NCBI GenBank assembly: GCA_007123785.1
Contig: SLGL01000258.1
Span: 1-21,658 of the forward strand
Direction: 5' to 3'
DNA from: Balneolaceae bacterium
Lineage (GTDB): Bacteria; Bacteroidota; Rhodothermia; Balneolales; Balneolaceae
Length of the DNA: 21,658 nt
The translations under genes were made by a program, and so were the position numbers. The notes under the pieces are model-generated. The model was not told where the DNA came from and did not search any database. It was given only the letters and a program-made list of their open reading frames with translations. Positions 1 to 9,200 of the stretch are shown one piece after another. Each line of letters begins with the position of its first letter. Positions within the stretch are counted from its first letter, which is position 1.

Positions 1-582
1 GCGTCGCCGACGTGCCGTGGCATGCGCCGAACCGGTAAGGGTGTCCCCGCGGCTCTGCTGATGGCAAATCTTCAGTCGATGTTACACGTTCTTTTACCGG
101 TTGAGGTTACTCTTTCCGAAGCCACTGAAAGGATCAACAACATTATATTCAAAAATACCCCATCAGATAAGTTTATTACGTTTTTTTGGGCCAAGTACCT
201 GGGAACACATAAAATTTTGCAATATGTGAATGCAGGACACAATCCACCGCTGCTACTGAGAAATAATGAAATCGAATTTGAGGAGTTGTCGGATGGCGGC
301 CTGCTACTTGGCGCAATGGAGTCGATGATGCCCTATCAGCAAGCCGACATTCAATTGAACCCCGGCGATTTGCTGGTTTGTTATACCGATGGTGTTAATG
401 AAGCGATGGCTCCCCATGACATGGAAGAATTTGGGGAAAAACGTTTGATGAAATGTATCATCAATAACCGGGAAAAATCATCAGCTGATATCCTCGACGC
501 CATTGTAGATGAAGTAAAAGATTTTTCGGGCCATAAACTGGCTGATGATTTAACCCTTCTGATCATCAAAGCACTGGATTAA
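1..582 (+). CDS. SpoIIE/PP2C-type serine phosphatase, C-terminal part (5' truncated, apparent frameshift)
   Basis: This is the C-terminal half of a PPM/SpoIIE (RsbU-like) protein phosphatase, a family that usually acts on anti-sigma-factor antagonists or similar phosphoproteins. Visible family motifs, in order, are TGKGVPAALLMANLQ, NAGHNPPLLL, GGLLLGAME, GDLLVCYTDGVNEAM and the closing DDLTLLII, which holds metal-binding Asp residues. The N-terminal sensor and first catalytic motif lie outside the window. Reading is open from base 31. Just before it, bases 3-14 encode VADV in another frame, and 16 bases separate this from TGKG; removing them would restore the expected VADVTGKG. The ATG at 22 is therefore unlikely to be a true start. 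The stop codon shares bases with that of the convergent lytic transglycosylase gene. The family is clear; the substrate and upstream domains are unknown. Confidence 0.85.
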   Translation, partial: ASPTCRGMRRTGKGVPAALLMANLQSMLHVLLPVEVTLSEATERINNIIFKNTPSDKFITFFWAKYLGTHKILQYVNAGHNPPLLLRNNEIEFEELSDGGLLLGAMESMMPYQQADIQLNPGDLLVCYTDGVNEAMAPHDMEEFGEKRLMKCIINNREKSSADILDAIVDEVKDFSGHKLADDLTLLIIKALD

Positions 583-2084
583 ATACTGGGGCTCAGTGCA
601 TTGGTTAAGCCGGTACTCTGCTGGTGTTCGGCCAGTGCAATAACGGTTTGATAGGTTCTGTACCGGTTCATGATTTCTTCCACATATTTTACCGGTTCAA
701 TACCGCGGGCAAAACCATGCCTTGCATTTTGGTAGTAGCGTCGCTGCATCAGTCTCAAAAGCGATTCTGAGACGTACTCCCATTCATTAGGATTTTTGTT
801 CCGGTCAATTGTCAGCCTCCGGGCATCGGCCATATGGCCAATGCCTACATTGTAGGTTGCAAGGGCAAATGCCCATTGGTTTGCATCATCGAGGTAGGAG
901 TAATGATCCAGATGCTCTCTGATAATGTTGGCACCCACCTGGACATTGGTCACAGGATCGTAAAGCTCTTCGTACTCAACATCCACGAACTGAGGCATTA
1001 TCTGCATCAACCCTACAGCACCGGCCCAGCTTTTACTGTTGGGGTTAAAACTCGATTCCTGGGCAATCATTGCAGTAAGGAGAAGCCAGTCGAGGTCCAG
1101 CGAATCGGCTACCTGTTTTACGAGGTCATCGTAAGGTGAAATGATTCCGATTGACTGGTACTGCCATTCGGGGTTGTAATATTCGGCCATTTGCCTGCTT
1201 TGCTCAAAATATTTGCGGCGGAGAACATTTAAAAAGGTAGAACGTCGCGGCCGTTCCCGGTCTTCGGAAATCCGAAAATGTTTGTAGAGAAACCGGTTCA
1301 TTCGTGATTCCAGGTCCGGGGCGTTGGTTCTGACAGCCCAGGCAATCGTATCGGCCGTGGCAATGGTGGGGCCGTCAAGAAGTCCGTCGATGTAACGATT
1401 TGCCGCATGGAACATGTTATCATCAGCCACGGTTGCCCTGAAATTTCCATTGGCAACCTGAACCAATGCCGCTTCGGTTTCCATACCGTCTTCTATCAGG
1501 TCGATATTCAGATCATATCCCTCGTCAATCAGATCTAAAAGACGGAAGTGGTATGAGCTGTTTTTTCGAACAGAAATGGGAATTCCTGAACCGGAAAGTT
1601 CTTCGATAGTTTGCGGCCTTTTTCGCTGTTGTGAAGAGTAGACCAGCATTTGGTCAACAATATTGTATGGGCGCGAAAAATTTGCCACACGCCGGCGTTC
1701 GGGGGTGATAGTGTAATTTGCAGCGATTACATCGCCTACACCTTTGTTCAGCAGGTCGAAGGGGTTTTCATTTGAACCCACAATCACTACTTCAACGGCC
1801 AGGTCATTTTCTCTGGCAAATTCACGCAGCAATTCATACTCAAAGCCTACCTCAATTCCCTGATTTAAAAAATAGGTGTTGGAACTGTAATAAGTTATCA
1901 TTCGAAGTACGCCGCTCCTTTTTATATCTTCGAAATCCCGTTCAATCGGCTCAATTGTTGTGAGCAGACTATCACGGGACAGGTCTCTGTCGCTGTCATT
2001 GCTGCCACATGAAACGACAAGAAGGGACAGAGAAAGTATAAAAATTGGGACTGCTTTTTTAAAAAGGGATGCTATAATTTCCAT
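579..2084 (-). CDS. mltF: Membrane-bound lytic murein transglycosylase F (MltF-like lipoprotein)
   Basis: The predicted 501-residue protein cleaves peptidoglycan between MurNAc and GlcNAc with formation of anhydro-MurNAc. It starts with a lipoprotein signal ending in the lipobox LVVSC (Cys26), so it should be anchored in the membrane facing the periplasm. Residues about 55-275 form a family-3 solute-binding-like domain (GVLRMITYYSSNTYF, then GVGDVIAANYTITPER), which regulates MltF in other bacteria. Residues about 320-460 are an SLT domain with catalytic Glu343 in AQESSFNP, followed by AGAVGLMQIMP and ALATYNVGIGH. Two-domain order and length match MltF. It is convergent with the phosphatase gene (stop codons overlap) and divergent from the TonB-dependent receptor gene. 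Start ATG is fixed by the signal peptide. Confidence 0.92.
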   Translation of the reverse strand: MEIIASLFKKAVPIFILSLSLLVVSCGSNDSDRDLSRDSLLTTIEPIERDFEDIKRSGVLRMITYYSSNTYFLNQGIEVGFEYELLREFARENDLAVEVVIVGSNENPFDLLNKGVGDVIAANYTITPERRRVANFSRPYNIVDQMLVYSSQQRKRPQTIEELSGSGIPISVRKNSSYHFRLLDLIDEGYDLNIDLIEDGMETEAALVQVANGNFRATVADDNMFHAANRYIDGLLDGPTIATADTIAWAVRTNAPDLESRMNRFLYKHFRISEDRERPRRSTFLNVLRRKYFEQSRQMAEYYNPEWQYQSIGIISPYDDLVKQVADSLDLDWLLLTAMIAQESSFNPNSKSWAGAVGLMQIMPQFVDVEYEELYDPVTNVQVGANIIREHLDHYSYLDDANQWAFALATYNVGIGHMADARRLTIDRNKNPNEWEYVSESLLRLMQRRYYQNARHGFARGIEPVKYVEEIMNRYRTYQTVIALAEHQQSTGLTNALSPSI

Positions 2085-2147
2085 ATAATACAGGTTGGTT
2101 CCTGTTTAGAGAAGAAGGTGGTATAAAGAAAACAATCAATCTATTCG

Positions 2148-2159
2148 GATAACGTTATC
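2148..2159. promoter_or_regulatory. 12-bp perfect palindrome in the divergent mltF/TonB-receptor promoter region
   Basis: GATAACGTTATC is a perfect palindrome midway in the 151-base gap between the two divergent genes. Its position suits an operator for either gene. AACGTT centres occur in LacI-type operators, but no regulator gene is adjacent, so the assignment is speculative and chance is possible. Confidence 0.3.
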
Positions 2160-2235
2160 TTCTGAGGTTATATCAATTCTCTGAAATTCGGTTACACATA
2201 ATTAATCATTTTACGAACGGAAAAGGGTTAGTCTC

Positions 2236-4680
2236 TTGAAATCCTCTTTACTACCAATTGCCAAGTTTGTTTGTTTTACTGCAATACTTTTCTATTCAGT
2301 TACTGTTAACGCACAAATTACCGGTTTTATTACAGACGAGCAAGATAATCGGCCAGTACTGGGTGCAACTGTTGCTGTATACGAAATTGAGAAAGGCACT
2401 CAGTCGGATCGAAAGGGCTTTTTTGAGTTGGAGGTGGATGAGTTCCCGGTTAAGCTTACTATATCATATATCGGGTATAAAACCGTCGAAATAACCATCG
2501 AAAAGCCCGAAACCGACCTGCAGATTGAGCTGGAACGCACCACTCTTGAGAGTGAACAGATCACTGTTGCGGCAGATCGTATTCAAATTAGTGATCATGA
2601 GTCGAGGCCAATTGCAGTAAACAGGATTAAACCATCGGACATGGCTATGACCATTCGCGCGTCAGCACCCGAAATGCTGCGTGCCGAACCCGGTGTATAT
2701 GTTCAGCAGACTACGATTGGCCAGGGAAGTGTCTATGTCCGGGGTCGATCGGGGCGGGATGTTCTTTACCTGTTCAACAATTTCAGGCTGAATCCCGGAT
2801 TTACCCGATCCGGCCAAAACCAGTACTTTGCAGTGATTGATCCTTTCGCAGTCGATGAAATCCAGGTCTACCGGGGGCCGGTATCTGTTTTTTATGGAAG
2901 TGATGCTCTTTCCGGAGGTATTCATGTAAAACCCGATATTCCTTCCTACAGCGACACTACCTCAACTGTTGCAGATCTTCTGCTTCAGACAAATTTTCGC
3001 GGAACCGGTGAACGAACTGCATCCGGGAAAATCACACATCAGCAGGAGCGCTTTGCTCTTTCGCTGAACGGTACCTGGCGCGATTTTCAGTATTACCGGA
3101 TGCCTGACACTTCTGTTGATGCCCGCTGGTTTCCATACGGAAGCAAACTGAATCTTGCCGAAATGAATTTTGGCGCTGTTAACGCTTCGGGACGTGTTCG
3201 GGTGAATGATAACAGCCAGTTTACAGTGGCCAGTTACTTCAGCCGCATTCCAGATTCACCCCGGCTTGACCGGATGATGATGGGCTACGATGTGGAACTG
3301 GAACCAACACCCACCTCTCCGCGAAGCGGCTACTATTCAAACACAGCTCCGCTTGCATTTTCTGCACACAGTATCACATTTATGAGCGGGGGCAGAAATT
3401 CAGTTATTTCCAGTATGAGGCTGAGAGCTGGTTTCCACAGACTTCAGGACGACCGCGTGGAGAGAGATTTTGGCGATAAGCCATATTTTTCTCATAATTC
3501 ATCCGAGCGTGATGCTGCATTCACCCTGGCCGATGAACGGCTTACAGACAGGAACCGGAGTGATCAGTGGCTTTTTTCGGCTGATTTTATTTCACCAGTA
3601 TCAGAAAGCATTACACTGAGCTGGGGCGGTGATTTTACATACGAAGAGATACAAAGTATCACACAAATCGATGGCGTTACGTATGGGCTGCCACGCTACC
3701 CTGATGGCTCCGAAATCATTTCAGGCGGGCTTTTTATTCATGCAGATTACCATGTATCATCACGATTTTTGATGGAGTCGGGTGTTCGTTACTCTGTTAT
3801 CTATAACCGCATCCCCTTTGAGGGTACGGAAACCAACCGGGGTTTTGATCCGTATAGCGAATTATTTACTCAACTGACCGGTTCTGCCGGTGCGCGTTAT
3901 TCACTCACCAGGCACTTTGATCTTACTGGAAATATATCAACCGGATTCCGGGCACCCAACGTTGCTGACCTTTCCGAAGTCGGAATCAGGCGTTCCGATC
4001 AGTTCCAGTCCCCCAATATTGACCTTGTTCCGGAAAAATCTCTGAGTTTGGATATGGGACTGCATTTGAGGTCTGGTGTAATTTCGTTCGAAACCCATCT
4101 TTTCTGGCTGCACTATTTCGACAAAATTGAGCGTGTTCTCACCGGAAATATCGTCACCAGGTATGGCGGAATTATTCGTGAAGGAGAATCCGTTCAAACA
4201 GCCGATGAATTTGTGGAGGTAATTTCCGCCAATGCCGGGTCCATAAACCTGGTCGGAGTGGAATTTGGCTCAAAACTCGCAATCCGGGGGGATATAAATG
4301 CAGGAGCTACATTCACTTATAATTGGGGTGATGTTACCAATCCTGATGGAAGCAGAGAGCCGGTAGACCGGATACCTCCGGCAAACGGACTGGCATACCT
4401 CAGTTTTGAAACGATCCCGAAACTGACACTCAGGCCGCAAGTACGCTATAATTTACCGCATCGCAGGCTTTCCCCGATGGAGTATGGAGACAACCGGATT
4501 TCGAAGTATGGCACGGACGGGTTTGTGAATATTCAGTTTATCTCGGTTTATGAGGGTATCAGCGCATTAAAGTTTAAAGTCTTTGCAGATAATCTTTTAG
4601 ATACATCCTATCGCGAACATGCAAGCTCGCTCGACGGACTTAGCAGAAATATTACGGTTTCTGTTACTTATTCTTTCTGA
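2236..4680 (+). CDS. TonB-dependent outer-membrane receptor with carboxypeptidase-regulatory-like N-terminus
   Basis: This 814-residue protein is an outer-membrane active transporter energised by TonB. A signal peptide (residues 1-26, cut after VNA) is followed by a carboxypeptidase-regulatory-like/beta-sandwich domain (about 27-110, GFITDEQDNRPVLGATV), a plug domain (about 120-235, including VYVRGRSGRDVLYLFNN and YRGPVSVFYGSDALSGGI), and a long beta-barrel that ends with the outer-membrane signature TVSVTYSF. The start is TTG, chosen because it alone gives the signal peptide; there is a purine-rich AAAAGGG upstream. No SusD gene follows, so this is not a standard polysaccharide-utilisation receptor. 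The FRAPNVADLSE segment occurs in siderophore, haem and vitamin receptors, but the ligand cannot be told from sequence. Its last 17 bases overlap the convergent EamA gene. Confidence 0.9.
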   Translation: MKSSLLPIAKFVCFTAILFYSVTVNAQITGFITDEQDNRPVLGATVAVYEIEKGTQSDRKGFFELEVDEFPVKLTISYIGYKTVEITIEKPETDLQIELERTTLESEQITVAADRIQISDHESRPIAVNRIKPSDMAMTIRASAPEMLRAEPGVYVQQTTIGQGSVYVRGRSGRDVLYLFNNFRLNPGFTRSGQNQYFAVIDPFAVDEIQVYRGPVSVFYGSDALSGGIHVKPDIPSYSDTTSTVADLLLQTNFRGTGERTASGKITHQQERFALSLNGTWRDFQYYRMPDTSVDARWFPYGSKLNLAEMNFGAVNASGRVRVNDNSQFTVASYFSRIPDSPRLDRMMMGYDVELEPTPTSPRSGYYSNTAPLAFSAHSITFMSGGRNSVISSMRLRAGFHRLQDDRVERDFGDKPYFSHNSSERDAAFTLADERLTDRNRSDQWLFSADFISPVSESITLSWGGDFTYEEIQSITQIDGVTYGLPRYPDGSEIISGGLFIHADYHVSSRFLMESGVRYSVIYNRIPFEGTETNRGFDPYSELFTQLTGSAGARYSLTRHFDLTGNISTGFRAPNVADLSEVGIRRSDQFQSPNIDLVPEKSLSLDMGLHLRSGVISFETHLFWLHYFDKIERVLTGNIVTRYGGIIREGESVQTADEFVEVISANAGSINLVGVEFGSKLAIRGDINAGATFTYNWGDVTNPDGSREPVDRIPPANGLAYLSFETIPKLTLRPQVRYNLPHRRLSPMEYGDNRISKYGTDGFVNIQFISVYEGISALKFKVFADNLLDTSYREHASSLDGLSRNITVSVTYSF

Positions 4681-5584
4681 CGGGTTTTCGGGTAAGGCGG
4701 CGGGTCCAGCTGAAGGAAACACCGGTCATTATGATCAGCATGGCAATCATGGATAAATTGGACGGAATTTCGCCGAAAATAAAATAGGCGGCAACGGCTG
4801 CAAAAACCGCCTCCGACAAGATAAGTGTAGAGAGGAGAGTAGGTGATACGTATTTAACTGCATAATTCATGGAGCCGTGGCCGATAATGGTGGGGCCGAT
4901 GGCCAGGGCAATCCCCACTATAATAGCCGAACCGCTCACATACGGAAAACCGCCGGAAATGATCAGTGTAAAAATTCCACAGGTAATAGCCGCATAGAGG
5001 TAAACATAAAATACGTAATCGATCCATTCGGTGTGTTGCCGGATAGATCGGCCCAGCATAAAGTAGAGAACAAAAATTACTGCTGCAGAGAATGCCATGA
5101 TATTACCCATCAGCGCATTGGGGAACTGGCCTGCGTGGGTGTCATCAGCTATACCAAGCAGCACCGATCCCCCGAAAGCGATAAACACCCCAATCCAGAC
5201 CAGAGGGCGAAAATTCTTTTTAAATATCAGGCTTTCTGCTACAATGAGCATCACGGGGTGGATGGTGACCAGCACCGAAGCGGAAGCCACTGAAGTGTGG
5301 TGTAGTGACCAAATCCAAAGTGTGAAATGCATGCCCAGTGATACACCTGCAGCAATGAGAAGCACTGGCCTGGCGCCGTTTTCTTTCAATTCTTGCAGAG
5401 ATGCTTTTTTGGGTAGCCAGAACGGAAGGAGGAATAGTACAGCAAAACCGGTGCGCATGGCAGCAAGGGTCAGCGGTTCTACATCGGTAGCTAACCGCAC
5501 CAGGATAGGTGCAAAACCGAATGTAAGCAGTCCCACTGCGAGCAGGAGGATGACTTTCAGAAGAGGTATGTCTTGATTAGCCAT
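4664..5584 (-). CDS. EamA/DMT-superfamily inner-membrane transporter
   Basis: The 306-residue protein has about ten hydrophobic spans arranged as two EamA repeats, the hallmark of the drug/metabolite transporter superfamily. Visible family features are FAPILVRLATDVEPLTLAAMR at the start of repeat one (residues about 24-44), SLHHTSVASASVLVTIHPV, and in repeat two SPTLLSTLILSEAVFAAVAAY followed by FGEIPS. The C-terminus is basic (RRLTRKPVRKNK), fitting a cytoplasmic tail. Its ATG follows directly after the TAG stop of the upstream DUF4293 gene, so the two are probably translated from one message. It converges on the TonB-receptor gene with a 17-base overlap. Family members export amino acids, nucleosides or other metabolites; the substrate here is unknown. 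Confidence 0.88.
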   Translation of the reverse strand: MANQDIPLLKVILLLAVGLLTFGFAPILVRLATDVEPLTLAAMRTGFAVLFLLPFWLPKKASLQELKENGARPVLLIAAGVSLGMHFTLWIWSLHHTSVASASVLVTIHPVMLIVAESLIFKKNFRPLVWIGVFIAFGGSVLLGIADDTHAGQFPNALMGNIMAFSAAVIFVLYFMLGRSIRQHTEWIDYVFYVYLYAAITCGIFTLIISGGFPYVSGSAIIVGIALAIGPTIIGHGSMNYAVKYVSPTLLSTLILSEAVFAAVAAYFIFGEIPSNLSMIAMLIIMTGVSFSWTRRLTRKPVRKNK

Positions 5585-5992
5585 CTATCTGATTCTGTCC
5601 ATCGACTGAACCAGTTCTTCATCTTTTTTGATCCCACGGCCAGCCAGCCAGTACATGCAGAGAGAAAGGATCACAAACAGAAAACCCAGGGCTTCTGGCC
5701 ACAGGTGCGGACCGATTCCTCCCAGTGAAAAAAGTACGCCAGCACCAAACCCAAGGCCTGTAATCTGAAGATATGTGCCCAGTTTTACGATTTTGAGCTG
5801 TCTGTTTCGGTCTTTGAAAAGAAAGATCGAAACAAAAGCGATGATCATGGCTATAGTGAGCGATATTGCCAGTCCCAAGCCAATCCAATGGGCCGGATCT
5901 GCCATGGCGCTGCTGTATAGCGGATTGAAAAATACGGCAAGGTTCAGAATAACAGCAAAAAAAAGATAAACGGTTTGTGGTCTTTGAATCAC
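5585..5992 (-). CDS. DUF4293 family small integral membrane protein
   Basis: The 135-residue protein begins MIQRPQTVYLFFAVILN and ends DEELVQSMDRIR, the two conserved ends of the DUF4293 family, which is known mainly from Bacteroidota and relatives and has no assigned function. Four membrane spans are visible, at residues about 8-26, 38-58, 70-92 and 98-118. The start codon is GTG, chosen because the family's N-terminal MIQR motif begins there. It is the first gene of a two-gene unit with the EamA transporter, whose ATG abuts its stop codon. About 240 bases separate it from the efflux locus; that gap holds the efflux terminator and presumably this gene's promoter. Confidence 0.85.
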   Translation of the reverse strand: MIQRPQTVYLFFAVILNLAVFFNPLYSSAMADPAHWIGLGLAISLTIAMIIAFVSIFLFKDRNRQLKIVKLGTYLQITGLGFGAGVLFSLGGIGPHLWPEALGFLFVILSLCMYWLAGRGIKKDEELVQSMDRIR

Positions 5993-6164
5993 AGTAATCG
6001 GGTTAAGTTAGCTATGTATCGATTCGAAGAATTAGAAAACAGTCGGGTGTCAGCGGTTTCCCGTTTTTATGGTTTATGGCAAAAATATTCGGTTTGAGCC
6101 ATGCACTTTGATAAATAAAAATCTTACAGTTTTGAAATTTCGGTCAAATCTGATTCAGGGAAGT

Positions 6165-6220
6165 CAAAAAATAAGAAAATTTGGACAGAACTCACCCTGA
6201 TTCTTGTAAGCCTGTCCAAA
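6165..6220 (-). terminator. Rho-independent terminator of the RND efflux operon
   Basis: On the minus strand, just after the RND stop codon, a 9-bp stem (TTTGGACAG at 6180-6188 pairing with CTGTCCAAA at 6212-6220, loop of 23 bases) is followed by the T-rich tract TTTTCTTATTTTTT. Position and shape fit an intrinsic terminator for the tetR-tolC-MFP-RND transcript, though the loop is longer than usual. Confidence 0.65.
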
Positions 6221-6234
6221 ATTACCAAAGAAAT

Positions 6235-9200
6235 TTATTTAAGCCGTGAAAGCCGCTGTGAAACCGAATCAAAAGTAGAATAGAGCACCGGAACCACTAC
6301 AAGAGTAAGGAAGGTGGCAAATGTCAGGCCGCTGATAATAGCAATTCCCATCGGCCCCCAGAATGCAGTATTCTCTGAGCCAAGCTGAAACTTAGGATCA
6401 AAACTTATGAACAGCTCCACAAAGTCGATGTTAATGCCAAATGTGAGCGGTACCAGTCCCAGGATAGTTGTCAGGGCAGTAAGTATGACCGGCCTGAAAC
6501 GGATCAGCCCGGCTTCGATGATGGCATTCTTTTTTTGAAGTCCTTTTTCGGTGAGCTGTTTCACATAATCCATCAGTACGATATTGTTTACACAAACAAT
6601 ACCGGCCAGTGAGATAATGCCAATAAACGTCATCAGCCCGAAAGCAGTACGGGTAAGAATCAGTCCGAGAAGAACCCCAAGCAGGCTGAGGCCCACTGCC
6701 GTCATGATGATGAACGGAGCAACAATGTTGTTGAACTTTGCCAGCATCACAAGGAAAATGAGGGCAAAACCCACAAGAAGGGCTGTTGTGAGAAATCCGA
6801 ACGCCTCATCCTGTTCCTCGCTTTCACCGGTGTACTTCATGGTATAGCCGGGCGGAAGGTTTTGTTCATATTCGGCGAGAAGTTCCTGAACATCCATCAA
6901 CACTTCCGGGCCGCTGAAGCCGGGAGCAGCTTCTCCTTCTACGGTGGCAGTTCGCTGGAGATTAAGCCTTGTGATACTTCCAAGGCCTGATCCTTCTTCA
7001 AATGAAGCCACCGAGACGAGAGGCACGCTTGTACCTGTCTGTGTGCGTATATTCAGATTACGGAGGCTTTCCAGGTTCTGGCGATCTTCCGGCCGCAGCC
7101 GCACCACGATATCGTATTCATCTTCGCCATCCCGCCATTTACTCGCTTCCAGCCCGTTGTTGGCAATTCTTATGGTCTGGGCAATGTCGGACATACTGAG
7201 GCCAAACCGGCTTGCACTCTCATAATCCACGAGAATGCGATATTCCGGTAAACCGCCGCTTACGTTGTTACGTACATCCACAAGGCCGGGTACACGCTGT
7301 GAAGCTGAAGCTTCTACCAGAATTTGTGTGATATCCTGCGTGATACGGACAATCTCATCAAAATCTTCACCTGAGACCTCTATATTTACCGGTGCTCCGG
7401 TAGGCGGCCCTACCTGTTCGCCATCTATTTTAATCATCAGGTCCGGGATATCGCGCACCACTTCTCTAAGTTTGGTCATGGTCATCGCCGAAGGTTCTAT
7501 CCGGTCGCCAAAATCCACAAGGTTTATGGTAAGCCTGGAAAGTTCGGGGCTTTGTCCTCCTCCCCCGAAGAAGGGATCGCCGGAAACACCCACATTGGTT
7601 TGGATGCTCTCGATGTTTGAACGAACGTTTGGGTCGCGTTCAATCAAATCGTAAATTCGCTGCTGAACATTTTTGGCGATTTCATTACCGGCATGAACAT
7701 TCATTCCGATGGGGCCTTCCAGTTCTACTACAATTCGGTTGGGATCGGTTTCAGGGAAAAACTCCACACCGGTCGGTGCCAGAGAAAACATCGCGAAGAT
7801 GGCAAACAGCGAACCCATCACAGAATTGAGCAGCAGGGCACGATTGTCAGTGAGAATAAGCGGTGTATCTTTTTTTCGAAAGAGGCCGAGTGCCCCCAAA
7901 ATCACCAGCAATGCAGGGATAAAAAGCAGAACTATCCAGACATCGGGCGATACAGGTTCACGAAATGAGATCAAAAAGAGTACAACCGCATTGAAAATAC
8001 CCAGTACCAGGCCAGCAATGACAGATACTTTTCCCCCGCGAAACATCGTTTCCAGAAAGTGAACCAGAACCATAATAAATCCAATCAGTCCAACGATTCC
8101 TGCAATGCCAAAGATAATTCCTGATGCCGGTGAAAACATACTGATGATGCCTCCGAAGATGGTAAGCACCAATGCCAGTGCAAGGCTTCCCAATGCGAGC
8201 GTGTTACGAAGCAGTGCATTTTTTGGGCGATAGTCACGCTTCAGAAACGAGCGAAGCATCACTTTATAGTATTGCAAAATTCTGGGCAGCGTACGATTTG
8301 TAAAAATCTGTGAGAGCGGTTTAATAACGTATCTATAGGAGAAGAAGAAGAAAAGTATCGTCAGTATGGTTACAAACAGCGTGGTAAGGTTGGCCATTCC
8401 GATGGCAACTGCCAGGAAAATCGCAATTCCCAGTCCAAGGCCTTTTACAAAGTTGGATCTTGGCTGACTTTTTTCATCCTCCAGTTTTACAACATAGGCC
8501 GTGAGCACAGGATAGAGAACAAGCGCCACAAAAAGAGAACAGAGCAGTACAATAATCAGTGTCATGGGGAGATATCCCATAAATTGACCAATAATACCGG
8601 GCCAGAAGGTCATAGGTATAAAGGCTGCAAGCAGGGTAGAGGTGGCGGCAATAAGTGCATAACCCACTTCATCGGTTGCCAGTTTGGCGGCCTCGAACCT
8701 CTCATAGCCCATCTCCCTGTAGCGATAGATATTTTCCACCACCACAATGGAGTTATCCACCAATAGACCGAGTGCAATAATCAAACTAAACAGGATAATA
8801 AAATTGACCGAGTGCCCAAGTGTGATGAGCACAATGAAGCCTACCAGGATTGAGAGCGGCACGGCGGTTCCTACCAGCAGTGCATTGCGCACCCCTAAAA
8901 AGAAAACCAGAACAAGTATTACGAACAGCATACCGCTGATGATACTGTTTTCGAGATCTGAAATGAGTTTGGTTACATCTTCACTGACATCACCGGTAAT
9001 CAATACACTTGTTCCGGGAGGCATTGCGAAGTTTTCTACAACCTCCATCACTTCAGCGGCAGTATCAAGGATATTTACACCAGGCCTTTTTTTGATGTTG
9101 AGGCTGATTACCTGATTGTCCTGGATCTGGTCGTCGGGCAGGTCGACTTTCTGCCCGTTTTCTTCAACCTTGTAAGCACGAAGCCGCGCATAACTCTCGC

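Noticed and set aside
4877..5576. Long plus-strand frames opposite the EamA transporter
   Set aside because: They are antisense to a clear ten-span membrane protein and have no recognisable domain.
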